A stretch of 64,000 nucleotides of DNA from Nageia nagi (Eukaryota > Pinophyta), in assembly GCA_050084985.1 (NCBI GenBank), contig JBITNC010000002.1, positions 25,358,001 through 25,422,000 on the forward strand. The letters run 5' to 3'. Below, one piece after another: positions 1 to 11,379 of the stretch (position 1 is the stretch's first letter; each line of letters begins with the position of its first letter). The translations under genes and the position numbers were made by a program. Below the pieces are notes generated by a model. That model worked only from the letters and a program-made list of their open reading frames with translations. It made no database searches and was not told the DNA's origin.

Positions 1-1858
1 TCTTTCTATACCAGGCTCTAGGTGCTTGCTTAAGTCCATAAAATGACTTCTTTAGCTTGCATACAAAGGACTCTTTGCCTTATATAATAAACCCTTCTAG
101 TTGGTTCATGAAGATTTTCACATCTAAGTCACCATTGAGAAATGCACTCTTGACATCAAGTTGAAAAAAATTTCATATTTGAGCTGTAGAAAGAGTAAGA
201 ATAACTCTTATAGTAGACATTTTTACCATAGGAGCAAAGGTTTTTTCATAATCTATATTGTATTTCTAAGCAAAACCTTTAACTACTAACCTTGCCTTGT
301 ATTTCTCAATATCTTCAACTGAATTGAATTTGACCTTGTAGATTCACTTATTATCAATCACATTCTTTTTATTGGGATAAGAAACTAAGTTCTAAATTTT
401 ATTTTTCATAAATGCTTTAGAATCCACTTTTATGGCTTCCATCCAACACTCATGCTTAGAAGTTTTTTTGAAGGCTGAGGGCTCATGCTTGTTGTCAATC
501 TTGGTAATTAAAGATTTACTAGGAGCAACTTAAAAGTCTTCTAGATCAATAACATCTTCATTAGAAATAGATTCATCAAGAAGTTCATTGAAATTTACAT
601 CCTTTGAAATGAACATTACTTTATAGGTTGGAGAGTAGAGCTTGTAACCTCTATGCTAATTGTCATAACTCATAAAGATACATTTTTCAACTTTTTTATT
701 CAACTTCTTTCTTTTCTCAAAAATAATGTAAAAGAATGCTTCACAACCAAACACTCTAAGATGAGAAATGTTAGGTTTTTTCCTAACCATGCCTCAAAAG
801 GAGTTTTACTTTGAATGGCTTTTGTGGGACACCTATTTAAGGTGTAAATAACAATGCTCACAACTTCACCCTATAAGAATTTAAGAAGATTACCCAACAT
901 GCATCTAATCATCTCTATAATTATTCTATTTTTCCTTTTAGTAACACCATTCTACTAAAGAGTGTATGGAATTATAAACTACCTCTTGATTCCATACTTA
1001 GCATAATAGTCATTGAAATCATTGTTGTTATATTCTCCTCCATTATCTGATCTCAATATTTTGATTTTAAAGTTAGTTTGATTTTCAACAAAGATCTTAA
1101 AAATTTTAAAACTCTCAAAGATTTAGTCCTTTTGCTCAAGTAGATACCCAAAGGTCATCCTATTAAAATTATCAATGAAGGTTAAGATGTAAGATGCTCC
1201 TCTAAGCAATTTAATCTGAAATGGATGCATTAAATCTAAATGCACAAGTTGAAGATGTTGAGATGCTCTTGTTACCTTATCTTTTTCAAATTTTTTCTAT
1301 GCATCTTACCAAGAATGCACTTCTCATATAGACCAATCGAATAAGAAATTGAAGATAAACTTTCCATAAGTTCTTGGTTTTTCATGACTTGAATACTCTT
1401 ATGGTTAAGATGCCCTAAGTGATGGTGCCAAAGATTTCCTTTAGAACACACACTAGAAGGAAGACACATCTTTGATAAAACTTGATCCATAATGTAGAGG
1501 TTATCTTTCATAGATCCTTTCACTAAAATGGTAAGTCCTTTCTTAATGCATCAAAATTAAGAGTTGAACTCAAAAAAGTACCCTTTCATAGTAACTTGGA
1601 TCATAGAGAGAAGATTCATCCTTAATTTAAAAATATAGAGAATATTTTTATGAATCACTCTCAATTCCTTGAACTTCAAGGGTAGAATTATCACCTATCA
1701 CAATTGCATCTTTTTTATACTTGTTAAATTTCTCAAACTTTTTTTTTTAAATATAGGTGATTATTGCAACCAAAATCAACAATCCATTCAAATAAAAAAG
1801 AGCAAGATATGGAGTAGAGCATCGCAACAAAATTAGCATGAATATTCTTTTTTTCTTT
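1..1858 (-). pseudogene. Element A pol remnant (PR, INT, partial RT)
   Basis: On the minus strand, a protease remnant lies near 1800-1730, where the catalytic D-S-G has become D-F-G. The GAG-pre-integrase domain follows (1523-1272), with the zinc-binding HHHLGHLNH and CEKCILGK patterns. The integrase core (about 1270-760) keeps SDNGGEYNNNDF. The first part of reverse transcriptase (about 500-1) keeps KYKARLVVKGFA and the CKLKKSFYGL region. Stops and frame changes break every domain. The layout and wording match the pol of element D at 56664-59359, so these are members of one family. No function is expected. Confidence 0.85.
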
Positions 1859-2778
1859 TTATTTATTTACATTTTTATTACCTTTTGTAGCAATCAATTT
1901 CTTTGTGACCTTGAATGCCATAATAGCTACAATTACTATCAATTTTTTTTTGAGGATATGGATTATTTGCTTTGCCTTTTCTATCTCTTTACTTGAAGTG
2001 GTTGTTATTATCATTATTCGTGCTATTATGGTTATTATTTCTGTTGTTCCTGTTGCTGTTGTAGCCCTTACTTCTTTTCTCAAACCTTTTGGAGGAAGAA
2101 GGATAAGATTTATTTTGATGATTGAAATTCTTCTTGAAAATTTTTTTGGTTGCTTTAAGAGCAATGTTATTATCCTTATGAGAAGAAATTAACACCTTAT
2201 TGTTAAGAGTTTCTTCATGCTTCAATAGGTGCCTAGATAGGTTCTCAAGGGAGATGACTTCTTCTTCATTATCAAGCTTTGTTTCCATAACTATTAGAAA
2301 GTTTTCAAACTTTGAAGAGAGGCTTTAAAGAATGATGAAGATCATGAATTCATCATTGATTTAATTATACTCACAAGCAATAAGTTAGGTCCTTAGGTCA
2401 ATGATTTTGTTCAAGTATATAACCATATTTTTATCTTTTTTTTTTATGAGATTGAAGCAATTTTTGAAGAATGGTAAACCTTCTTGAAAAGTTTGAACCA
2501 AAGTAGATTTGTTTAAGCTTATCCCATGCTTTTTTTATTGAGGTTGAAGTGAAAATTATCAAGAGCACATCATCTAAAATTGCACAATAAATCATGGAGG
2601 TTGCCAACTCATTCTTTATGTTGTAAGCCTCTAGTACCTTCTCATCTATAGAAGGTACAAGGTTCTCATTCACTATTTACAAAAGCTTTCTTACTTGCAA
2701 TTCAGCTGTCATTTGAGATTCCTAAATCTTATAGTTAAAACCATAAAGAATGTTGTTGTGTAAAAACAATTCTTCCAT
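1859..2778 (-). pseudogene. Element A gag remnant
   Basis: The start is taken at the ATG ending at 2778 (MEELFLHN), just downstream of the leader. The N-terminal part has the copia gag pattern NNILYGFNYKI, with a stop where the family tryptophan is expected. A second stop precedes NENLVPSIDEK. The central UBN2-type gag domain (2673-2431) holds KKAWDKLKQIYFG. After a frame change come a KLDNEEEVISLENL segment, an asparagine-rich low-complexity tract (about 2060-1985) and a zinc-knuckle-like CSYYGIQGHKEIDC (1935-1890), in which the second cysteine of CCHC is tyrosine. The same tyrosine is found in element E, so it may be a family trait rather than decay. Confidence 0.8.
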
Positions 2779-5350
2779 TTACTACATAAGAATGTGAAAT
2801 AATAAGCATGTGGTTTCAATAAACAATATTAAATGTTAAGTTTTAACCAAGTAAATAATACATGTTACATTTAATACTAAAAACATGCTTGACTTGATTC
2901 ATAAGTACTAATATTTTACAATTCAAATAATAACCTATGTATCCAAATACATTTCTCATCTCAAGAACTGTAGATGTAGAGTGACATTGTTGAGGTTTAT
3001 TTTTTATCTAAAATTAGACCTTCACCTATATGCCCACACAAGAAGAGCCTAGGTCCTATCAATCCTCAATCAGTTCCTCTTGGGTAGTAATATACTCTTA
3101 CAAAGAGAAGTACTAGCTATTTTTTAAGATTTTGACATTTATTAGATCAGCCAAATTATTAATCTTGATTAAATTTCAAGTTATCCTTCTAGGTTATCAG
3201 GATAATTCTTGAATGGATGTACGGATATGTGGTATCACTACACACATACCTGTCTACCTATTGGAGTTAAGTCCAGATCAACAAAGGACTTAGGGGTAAT
3301 TAAGAAGTATGAACTTTTCACCACTTGGATCATTAGACTTAAAGACTCCAGTCTGTCGATACTCATCTCATGGCTCTCCAAACAAGTCATGTTGTGGAAT
3401 GTACATGCAAATGTGTTCATTTTAAAGGGTTGCTCATATCAATGTTTACCATTTTTTGTATAAATAAAACAAGATGTGAAATATGAAGCAAAAGAGCATA
3501 AAATTGAACATCATCTATCCATAACATGGAACCTTAAGATTTCAATGGGTTTTGTTTACTCACCCCTAAAGGACATCTTTACATAGGTCCATAAGTTTGC
3601 ACAAGTTAACATTACAAAAATAAATAAATAGTCATGCATTAATTCCATAATTTGCATAAGTCCATCCATCACTTTGCATAAGGAATTTATTAAGGTAAAC
3701 ACTTAAAAAATATAGGTAATAGTCATACCATATTTGCATAAGATTCTAAAAATTTTAAGTAAATAAATCATAAAAAAATTTCCCCCTTTTTTACTTAAAA
3801 TCATGATCCTTTTTTTTTTTTAAAAAAAATAGCATTAGTAAAATGCTATTTTTATTAAGGCTAAAATACTTTCAAAGTACTAAAAAATAACCTTAGTAAA
3901 CTAAAGTGTTAAAAATAAATTCTCACTTTAAACACTTAGTAGAAATCTTTTAGAAAGTAGTAAAGTACCATATTAATCAAAGAAAGTGTTTATTTTAAGT
4001 CTTAAAAATGCCAAAAAGTTTAAAGGACTAGCAATTAAATATATTTTTTTTAAAAAAACTTGCTACAATTTTCTAAAAAAGAAAAAAGGCATTTAAAAGG
4101 AATGATAAGTTTTTACTCAACCATTAATGCATATTTGGCCCTTTATGCATTCCAAGTCATATTTCATGATGGGCAAGGTAGAGTTCACTTCAAGTAAATA
4201 TTAACTTACTCAAGCATTAAAGGAAAAAGGACACAAGTATTAAAAATTGAAGATGGATACCCATACTTCAAGTAAATGCATATCTTTAATGCTCTTTGAC
4301 TTCATGAATTTAAGAAACTCATCATAATACACAAACTTGTTTGATAAGTAAATTAAAGAAAGGTAAAAAAAATTATGACACCCACCAAATAAAGTTAATG
4401 ACATAGAAAAAAAAGGCCAAGTAGAAGGAGAGGAATGGGAGGTCCGCCCCGTGTAGGCAGATGATGAGAAAGTTGGCCATTAGGGAGAAAGATAATCAAA
4501 TCCAATAAAGTTAATGATACCATGAGTTGGATGCTAGGGTTGTGAGGTGGTCAAATCCTATGCACATGAGCAGAGGGGAGGTGGTCAAGTCCTGCATGCA
4601 CCGCTTCTTTGTTCAACCTATGCTTCTCTTTTTTTTTCAAGCATGAATCACCTCCCAATACAATTGCCCATTACCACCATGAAGCAGAGAGATATGGAAT
4701 AGGTCACGAGCATCAAGCAACAACCGATACTTAACACTATCAATAGGAAGGAAAGAGGAGGCCACACAAGAGGTGGGTGATGCTGCACATGGGGGTTTTA
4801 GACAACAACCAATAGTAAGTGTGATAGGAGTCTAGGTTACAACACCATAGATTTAGCCACAAGGGTGTAGTTGAGAAGTCACAGTCTAACGAGTGTGAGG
4901 TGATTCAAATGAGATGGAGATGACTCAATTGGAGAAAGATCAACGTAGCAAGAGGAGGATGTAGGTTTGAGAGGAAGATCAACAACAAGCAATACAAAAC
5001 CCCCAAGCCATTAACAAATGATAATGTACAAAATAGGAAGGTCGCATGTGAGGAGTTAGTGGCGAGTGAGGGCAACAAATGCCCCCCCTCCCCCCCAAAT
5101 CTCAGTTGCCCTTCCTTTGTGCAATAACTCATAGAATGTGCAAGGGCATCAATTAATCTTTGACTGTAGCAAGGAGACAAATAGCAATGGCCAGAGGGAG
5201 CATAATAAGCAAAGTTAGGAAGGACTCCATGGAATGCAAATGTAGAGACTATGAGTTTGAGAGGCTTGAATCCCCTTAATAACATTGTAAAAATTTAAAA
5301 AAAAAAGAGGTTAAATATTTATTTTTAAAATTCTCCAAAAAAACTTTCAA

Positions 5351-5411
<61 letters not shown>

Positions 5412-5708
5412 AGTTATATATATACAAGATGCAATTTTTGTATACTAACCCTTCTTAAAAATTGTAGCAATTAAAACAATGGAAGTAATATAGAGGGTTA
5501 GTAAACAAATTATAACTTTGTTAGCCATATTTCCCCAAAAAAAGACTAATCCATAGCAAATAATATGTTAGTAGCATAATGCAATAATCCATAAAATAAC
5601 CAAGGAGGGGGAAATTTATACTTTATTTTAGTTTTACCTCACTAATGGAGTGTAAGATGAGGAATGGAGAAAGATCATCAAGATGTTGAAGAAGAGCTTT
5701 CACACCAA
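2779..5708 (-). other. Long non-coding leader of element A
   Basis: This is about 2.9 kb between the primer-binding site and gag. Its first ~100 bases (5708-5630) match the leaders of B and D and include GAG|GTAAAAC, a splice-donor-like site at 5638/5637. Its last part (about 3600-2985) matches D 55520-56105 and B 49320-49930 in reverse complement, including the GGTTATCAGGATAA region. Between them lies a segment (about 5290-4380) with no match in B or D. That segment includes a 126-codon open frame (5285-4905) which I do not recognise, and a C-rich run near 5080-5097. The remainder is AT-rich, with an AT microsatellite and a small hairpin at 3826-3853. Confidence 0.75.
5352..5408. repeat. (AT)n microsatellite
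   Basis: About 28 uninterrupted TA/AT dinucleotides in the leader of element A. Confidence 0.97.
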
Positions 5709-5722
5709 GCTTTGATACCAAT
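5709..5722 (-). promoter_or_regulatory. Primer-binding site of element A
   Basis: On the minus strand this reads ATTGGTATCAAAGC, directly next to the 3' end of the 5' LTR. It is close to TGGTATCAGAGC, the plant copia site complementary to initiator-methionine tRNA, and it fixes the LTR boundary and the direction of the element. Confidence 0.88.
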
Positions 5723-5723
5723 T

Positions 5724-6217
5724 TGAAGGAACTAACACTAACAAGATAATTTCTAATCAACCAAGATCACATGAAAGCTCACAATTACATCTAACAAACT
5801 CACAAAGCAATATCACAACACAAGATAAAAGTGGTTCCTCTAGCTAGAAGTACATCCACTAACTAGATCTTTGTTTCAATCATAAATGCAACTCTCTTAC
5901 AATCCTCCTAATCTCAACTCCTACACTTCTATCCTATAGCATAACTTTACTCCACAATTGGTATGTAATCACAAAGAGGGATCCTTCTATTTATAGGCCA
6001 ACATCTCTCCTTGGATCACTCTTTTATCCAATGTACAAAAGCATGATATGCACATCCTTTTACCCAAGGGACATGCTCATGACATGGAGTGTAGGACAAG
6101 TTACATTATCATATTCACTTAAATACTTAAGGTATCAAATGATACCCTTAAGTATTAGTGAACTTACATAGAAGATTTTATACAAACCTTTACAATAATT
6201 CATTGTACATTCCAACA
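5724..6217 (-). repeat. 5' LTR of element A (494 bp)
   Basis: In sense orientation it begins TGTTGGAATGTAC and ends GTTCCTTCA, followed by the primer-binding site. It carries a TATA box (TATAAATAG, plus-strand 5988-5996) about 225 bases from its start. It aligns over its length with the LTR of E (51116-51619) and of F (29597-30096). Confidence 0.92.
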
Positions 6218-8849
6218 ATACCTATACCATACTCCATCATTCTAGCTAAATTTGATGCATACCTTATGTTATATCTTGTAAAATTCCATTTTGTTAGGCT
6301 TTTGAATAGGATTCAACACATAAATTCAATAAATCCTAACTCAAATAGATACCCTCTCTTAGCACTAAAATTCTCAATGCAACTACCAAATAGAGGCATC
6401 TATCGATGTTTGTATTTGAAGGAAACCTCTCTCCTACATTCCATAGGCCTAAATATTGAGAAATCACCTCCCCCTCAACTCCTCAATATGAATTCTAATA
6501 TTTCTACCAAAGATATAATAAAAATACTAGGAATGAAATTTACATGACTTAATTGAAAACAAAATGGATTGAGCTAAAAAAATACTTTTACCAAACCTCC
6601 TACATGATCTTAAGGTTCACATGAAATTAGATAATAGTGATATTATCATCCTTGATTGCACCAAGCTAACATATCTCATAGTATCTATTTTCCCCTTGGC
6701 TAGATAAGGGTTTGCTCACACCAACTTCTCATCAAGTTAAACTACCATATCCTTAGATACCAACACATATGAAAAATATGAAACAAATAACCTGATACTA
6801 AAGGGAATTTCATATTCATTTATCCCTTCTACTATGAAATTTGAGGCTACTTACATTTCAAAGCTTCCCATACTTTGAAATTATTAATGAACTATGAAGA
6901 TAAAAAATGTATTGTATATCAAAGAAGCCAATTGCCTTAGACTAAAATTTATCACTAATATATCCCACAACATGTCGAATACGAAACTTATCACATCTTA
7001 TTTTCTATTAAAAGAAGATATTAATTGAAAACATGATATGAACACAAAAGATTCACGAAGGATTGCTCATTGATGTATCATTACTAAATCCATAAGGGTT
7101 AGTTACTCTAGTTATAATACCAAAAAATTCTTCCCATTCTAAAATTATGATGGAGCCTCTTGATTGAGATATATAGGCTTCCTACCTCATTCAAAACTAT
7201 TGTATTTTTGCTCTCCTTTTCATATATATCACTCTTACACATAGAAGTTGCATTAGGTGCTCCTTGCTCTTATTATATGCATCTTTTCTACATTCCTATT
7301 GAATATTTTTGATCACCTATAGATATTAACATTAAATTTCAATTTATGCTACATTTATTTTATAATATGATACTTGGATCCTCTATGTATTCTTTAATCT
7401 TACCTTCATATTTGATAGATTATTTACAACCATAACAACTGAGAAAGATTTGCTTTCAAAGAGTCTTTAATATATGTGTAAACTCAATTAATTGTAAATC
7501 CACCTATTTGGTGTATGTTCGAAATATTTATGTAAAGGTGGTAGTGCTTGTTATGCTTGTAGTTCTCAACTAATTTTCGAGCTCTCACAACTTGTTGGTG
7601 CATCCTCTATATATGGTTTTGAATCCTATATATTTCAGATTATTAATTGTGATATTTGATACCTTGAAGCTTTCTAAGACATTTAAAGTTATCAATGATA
7701 TGGGATTTGAGAACAAAAAGAGATTTGATACTTTTGTATTTTTTTCAATTGAAGACAAGTAAGAAGTGAAGGAAAGCTCCAAATATGCAGAGACTTGTAA
7801 CACCCTTAACACTGCAAAAGAAACAAGCAAGGAAGAAGAAATGGATTGCTAATGTAAAGGTAAAGACAATCGAATATCAAAAGCTTCTTACTTCATGGTT
7901 ATAAGAGCATTATGAGTGTCAAAGTGAGAGTTTGACCAACAAAAGAGAAACATCTCTTGCTTCATAGATAGATACAAACCATGAATAACTACTTAATTGT
8001 TCTTTCTATTGGTAAGGATAAACATAATTTCATTACATACAATTACAATTTATGTAAGAGAGTCAAGTACTCATTCCTAGTTTTTAATATCATTCAGTTT
8101 TGGTAAAATGATGGAAGAAATAATTGTGGAGTATTTTATATAAAATTATTGGAACAATTGTCATGAATTTTAGGTATATTTCTAGTTATTATTTGGAGGT
8201 TTAATTAACATCATCATATTGTGCTTGATCTAGTTGTACAATTTAATTTTAATAACTTATTTTCATTGGGTGGGTGTTAATGATCGTGTTCAATTGTCCT
8301 TGGAGAGTTCTTTTTTTTCTTGGAATAATATATATATGATTGATTATTTTAATATAATTAAAATGAAAAATAAAAATACCAGGTTTGTTTTAAATAAATA
8401 CATATTAATTATGCATTTAAATTCTTATTTCTAATCAAGTTAAGATGTATCATAAAATTACAAATCTTATTTTGATTATATTACCTCATATTAGGGAAAT
8501 TGTGAGAAGTGATATGTGAAGACAACTACATGGAAGGTACCAAGTTCCACTCTTATCTCCTATATTTGTGATATTTAACAACTCTTGATAGGTTCTACAA
8601 CTCAATAGGATTAAAGGATGGTAAATGTTGACTTTACCTTTTACTTGTATATTGGTCTAATAATTCATGTATCAAGTTGTAATTACAATTATATTTTTGA
8701 AAATCCATAATAATTCACATAGTTTTTAATGGTCTTAGTTGAAATCACATACCCTTGTAAATTCAAAATGCACCTTTTCCACGAGATTATAAAGCTTCAA
8801 TTTTTGAGATATTCAATGAAGTGAGAGGTCAATATAACAATTTCAATTA
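6218..8849. other. AT-rich region with no recognisable gene
   Basis: Short open frames on both strands show no family resemblance and have the composition of random AT-rich DNA. A tail-like motif at about 7300-7330 (TTGATCACCTATAGATATTAACATT) resembles sequences at 32165 and 46275 and may be an old LINE 3' end. Nothing else can be supported. Confidence 0.6.
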
Positions 8850-9100
8850 TTTAAAAAGGAATGTAGTGTAAGGGTTGGAAATGAAGATATTTGAAAAGGA
8901 ATGTGGTATGAAGGTTGGAAATGAAGATAAATTAATAACTCAAGTTTTAACTAGGATTTTGAAAGGAGAAGCATTTGAGTGGTTTTACATATTAACTTCT
9001 AGGTCCTTCAATAATTTTGAAGAGGTGGCATGTGTATTTGTATATTAATACAAGTATAAGATTAAAAAAATTACCTACTCTAATTGATATATATGCCATA
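8850..9100 (+). pseudogene. Ty3/gypsy gag remnant (element K, left part)
   Basis: The frame around 8930-9050 reads ILKGEAFEWFYIL, followed by SFNNFEEVACVFVY. This is the core pattern of the Ty3/gypsy retrotransposon gag domain (leucine-rich helix, KGxAxxWF, then a SFxxFxxxF segment). No start codon or long frame survives. A short imprecise repeat (GGTTGGAAATGAAGATA twice, 8874-8930) precedes it. The sequence up to about 9560 is probably more of the same element. The protease and RT pieces at 11380-13150 follow in the same direction, so I read them as one element split by copia element I. Confidence 0.6.
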
Positions 9101-9630
9101 CAAAAAGTCCTAATGAAATTTGATATTAATGTTAATGGGTGACTAAAATAATTGACCAATTAGAATTTATAACAAATCATACAAAAAATAAGGGGAGCAC
9201 CTAATGTAACTATAATGTGTAATAGAGATAAGTTTATGAGGAGAAAAGTAGCAAGGGTGTTCAAAGTGTCAAATCCAATAGGTTTGATTGAAGTCAAGAA
9301 TATTGCACATGGAGAGTCAAGATATCATGATATTGCAACTATAGGGAGTAAACCTAGTGATTTTAGAAGTAATGTATCAACAAGGAGTCCTTTATAAGTA
9401 TTTATGAATCATGTTACACTTCAAACTCCTAGTTTCTTGTGGCTGAAAAAAAGGATGTGATAAGTTTGGAAATTATGCTACAATATCTACTAGTGATTGC
9501 TTTCTACATGATGCAGGTGGAGTAGATAATATAAAGTGTGGTGCATTTATGATCTTTATAATTCACACATGATTTTAAATACATGAGAAACTTGAAAAGT
9601 ATATACTTAGATTTAAAAAGTAGATAGATT

Positions 9631-10218
9631 TTAAATACATGATCCTATGAGTTGATCATAGGTGAGAGTAGATAGATCCTTACTCTCCTCAATCACAATG
9701 GAGACTTGGGTCCACTTGGCCAAAAGTGTTCTCAACACCTTTTTGACAATCACCTCATTCTCTACTTCTTCTCCAAGGGCTCTCATTTTGTCTACACAAA
9801 TCTTGGCTCTCAAACAATAGTCTCTAACCTTCTCATCTTCTCTCATCTTGAGATTTTAAAACCCCATTTTGAGAGTTTGCAACCTCACTTTCTTGACTTG
9901 TTTGCTACCTTCATAGCTCTCCTTCAAGACTTTCCAAGCTTCTTGGGCTGAAGTGCAACTTGTGATTCTTGGATAAATGGATTCATCTAAGGCAGCTTGA
10001 ATGAAGTACATTGCCATGCTATTCTTCTTTTGTGCCTCCTTCAAGGTTTGCTTTTGGGTAGCTGGAATTAGACTCCAATTAGTAGGTTCAACATAGCCTT
10101 CTTCTATGATATCCCAATAGCCTTTACCAATGAGAAAATGCCTCATTTTGGTAGACCAATAATCATAGTTCTCTCCTTTAAATTTTGGAATTGGAACATT
10201 CCCATTTGAATTTGCCAT
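9631..10218 (-). pseudogene. Copia gag (element I)
   Basis: The start is the ATG at 10218 (MANSNGNVPIPKF). The N-terminus has the DUF4219-like KFKGENYDYWSTKM pattern, followed by a UBN2-type gag domain with AQEAWKVLKESYEGS and LTYDQLIGS near the end. One in-frame TAA at 9858-9856 splits it. The reading frame continues unchanged on both sides (KMGF, stop, NLKMREDEKV), so a single nonsense change broke an otherwise long gag. It ends after about 195 codons, before any zinc knuckle. As in the family, the protein would form the retrotransposon particle. Confidence 0.85.
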
Positions 10219-10335
10219 TGCTATAATCACAATTGATAATCTTCTTCCAAGAGTTGTTGGATCCTCCTCAAATGAAGCTTTCAAAACTTCATACAAGTCA
10301 CCTCACTCACTACTCAATCCCAATAGATTGAACTA

Positions 10336-10347
10336 GCTCTGATACCA
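10336..10347 (-). promoter_or_regulatory. Primer-binding site of element I
   Basis: The minus strand reads TGGTATCAGAGC, a perfect match to the usual plant copia primer-binding site for initiator-methionine tRNA. Confidence 0.93.
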
Positions 10348-10350
10348 CAA

Positions 10351-10863
10351 TGAGAGAAATAATAGAGCTTTCTATCCATGGTTTATTAATGTCAATATAT
10401 AGCCTTGGGTCTCAACAACGAAATCCATAACGTTTACAAACTTACAAACAAGCAGTTAAAGAATTTACTATTCTCAACAACACTACAAACCATAGCCATC
10501 TCAGTCCAGGAGAAGTAGCTAAACATGTGATAACAATACTCCAAACATAGCTTAAAACATGCCTAATATGATAATAAACAAACCCCTAAAGTAGGAAGAC
10601 AAAACAATCAATAACAAGAAAGTTATTGCAAAAACAAACTCATTCTGCCCGCACACTATCATTTTCTCTACATAGCGATCGACAACGATCTTATAGGATC
10701 GGCAACAATCAATGGCGATCGGCGATAATGATGATCAGTGGCGATCGGTGGCGATCTCTGTCATAGGCAGATTTATTCCAGAACATTGCAAAAACACATA
10801 TTATGGAGTCAAAAATCCAACAATTAGCAATCGATCAATGATGGTAAATATGTATATCTAACA
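10351..10863 (-). repeat. 5' LTR of element I (about 513 bp)
   Basis: In sense orientation it begins TGTTAGATATACAT and ends TTTCTCTCA, three bases before the primer-binding site. The outer end could instead be at 10822 (TGTTGGATTTTTG). The middle (10675-10760) is a cluster of GCGATCGG-like repeats. Confidence 0.65.
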
Positions 10864-11379
10864 ACCATTCCAAATTAGAATCAAGATCAAAACAATATTA
10901 AAGGATTCATGGAGCATGGTTTATATAAAATATATGGGTGAAATTCATAAATCAAGATGTTTTTGGCCATACAGGAAGAGGAAGACCCAAAACAATTATA
11001 AATCCTATTAAAAAGTGAGAGGGTGAAATTTCCACTTGATCCAAAATAGTTCAATATCATAGACTAATTGAAAAATACCAAAGATAAAATATTATTGTAT
11101 GAACTATATTGAATATATCTTAAGTTCATAGAGAGATACCTTATGAAGCACTCAAAAAAGAACAAGTTTTTACAAATCTTAATGCAATTAGCTTTTCCAA
11201 AATTGTGGAAACTTAGAAACACCAATATAAGCATATTAGGTTTGACTATTTGGAGTTGCCTAGAAATGATATAATTCATCAAATTTTACCCTTATATATC
11301 AAAGTGGATGTCTTATATAATCAAGTGAAGAGAGTATTGGTTGATATATGAGCAAGTTTGAATAAATGTTCAAAAATCT

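Larger units (their letters stand above)
1..6217 (-). mobile_element. Ty1/copia element A, 5' part (cut by window edge)
   Basis: Reading on the minus strand, the order is 5' LTR (6217-5724), primer-binding site, a leader of about 2.9 kb, gag, protease, integrase and the start of reverse transcriptase. The window ends inside reverse transcriptase, so the 3' end and 3' LTR are missing. The order PR-INT-RT marks Ty1/copia. Many stops and small indels in gag and pol make it a dead copy. Its LTR is clearly related to those of elements E and F, and its leader to those of B and D. The possible target-duplication bases outside the LTR are ATACC at 6218-6222, but the other copy lies outside the window. 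Confidence 0.9.
9631..10863 (-). mobile_element. Ty1/copia element I, 5' fragment
   Basis: A minus-strand LTR, primer-binding site and gag lie in the correct order. Protease and everything beyond are absent below about 9620, so this is a 5' fragment. It is a different family from A/B/D/E/F: the LTR, the very short leader (about 120 bases) and the gag all differ. It lies between gag-like and protease-like parts of gypsy element K and so probably inserted into K and then lost its 3' part. Confidence 0.78.

Noticed and set aside
1905-2192. Hydrophobic plus-strand frame resembling a membrane protein (and the same at 63434-63883)
   Set aside because: It is the antisense of the Asn-rich gag tract of elements A and E; AAC/AAT codons read backwards as Val/Ile.
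3209-3463. Small plus-strand open frame with a coding-like look
   Set aside because: Lies in the conserved leader block of element A and is not kept open in B or D.
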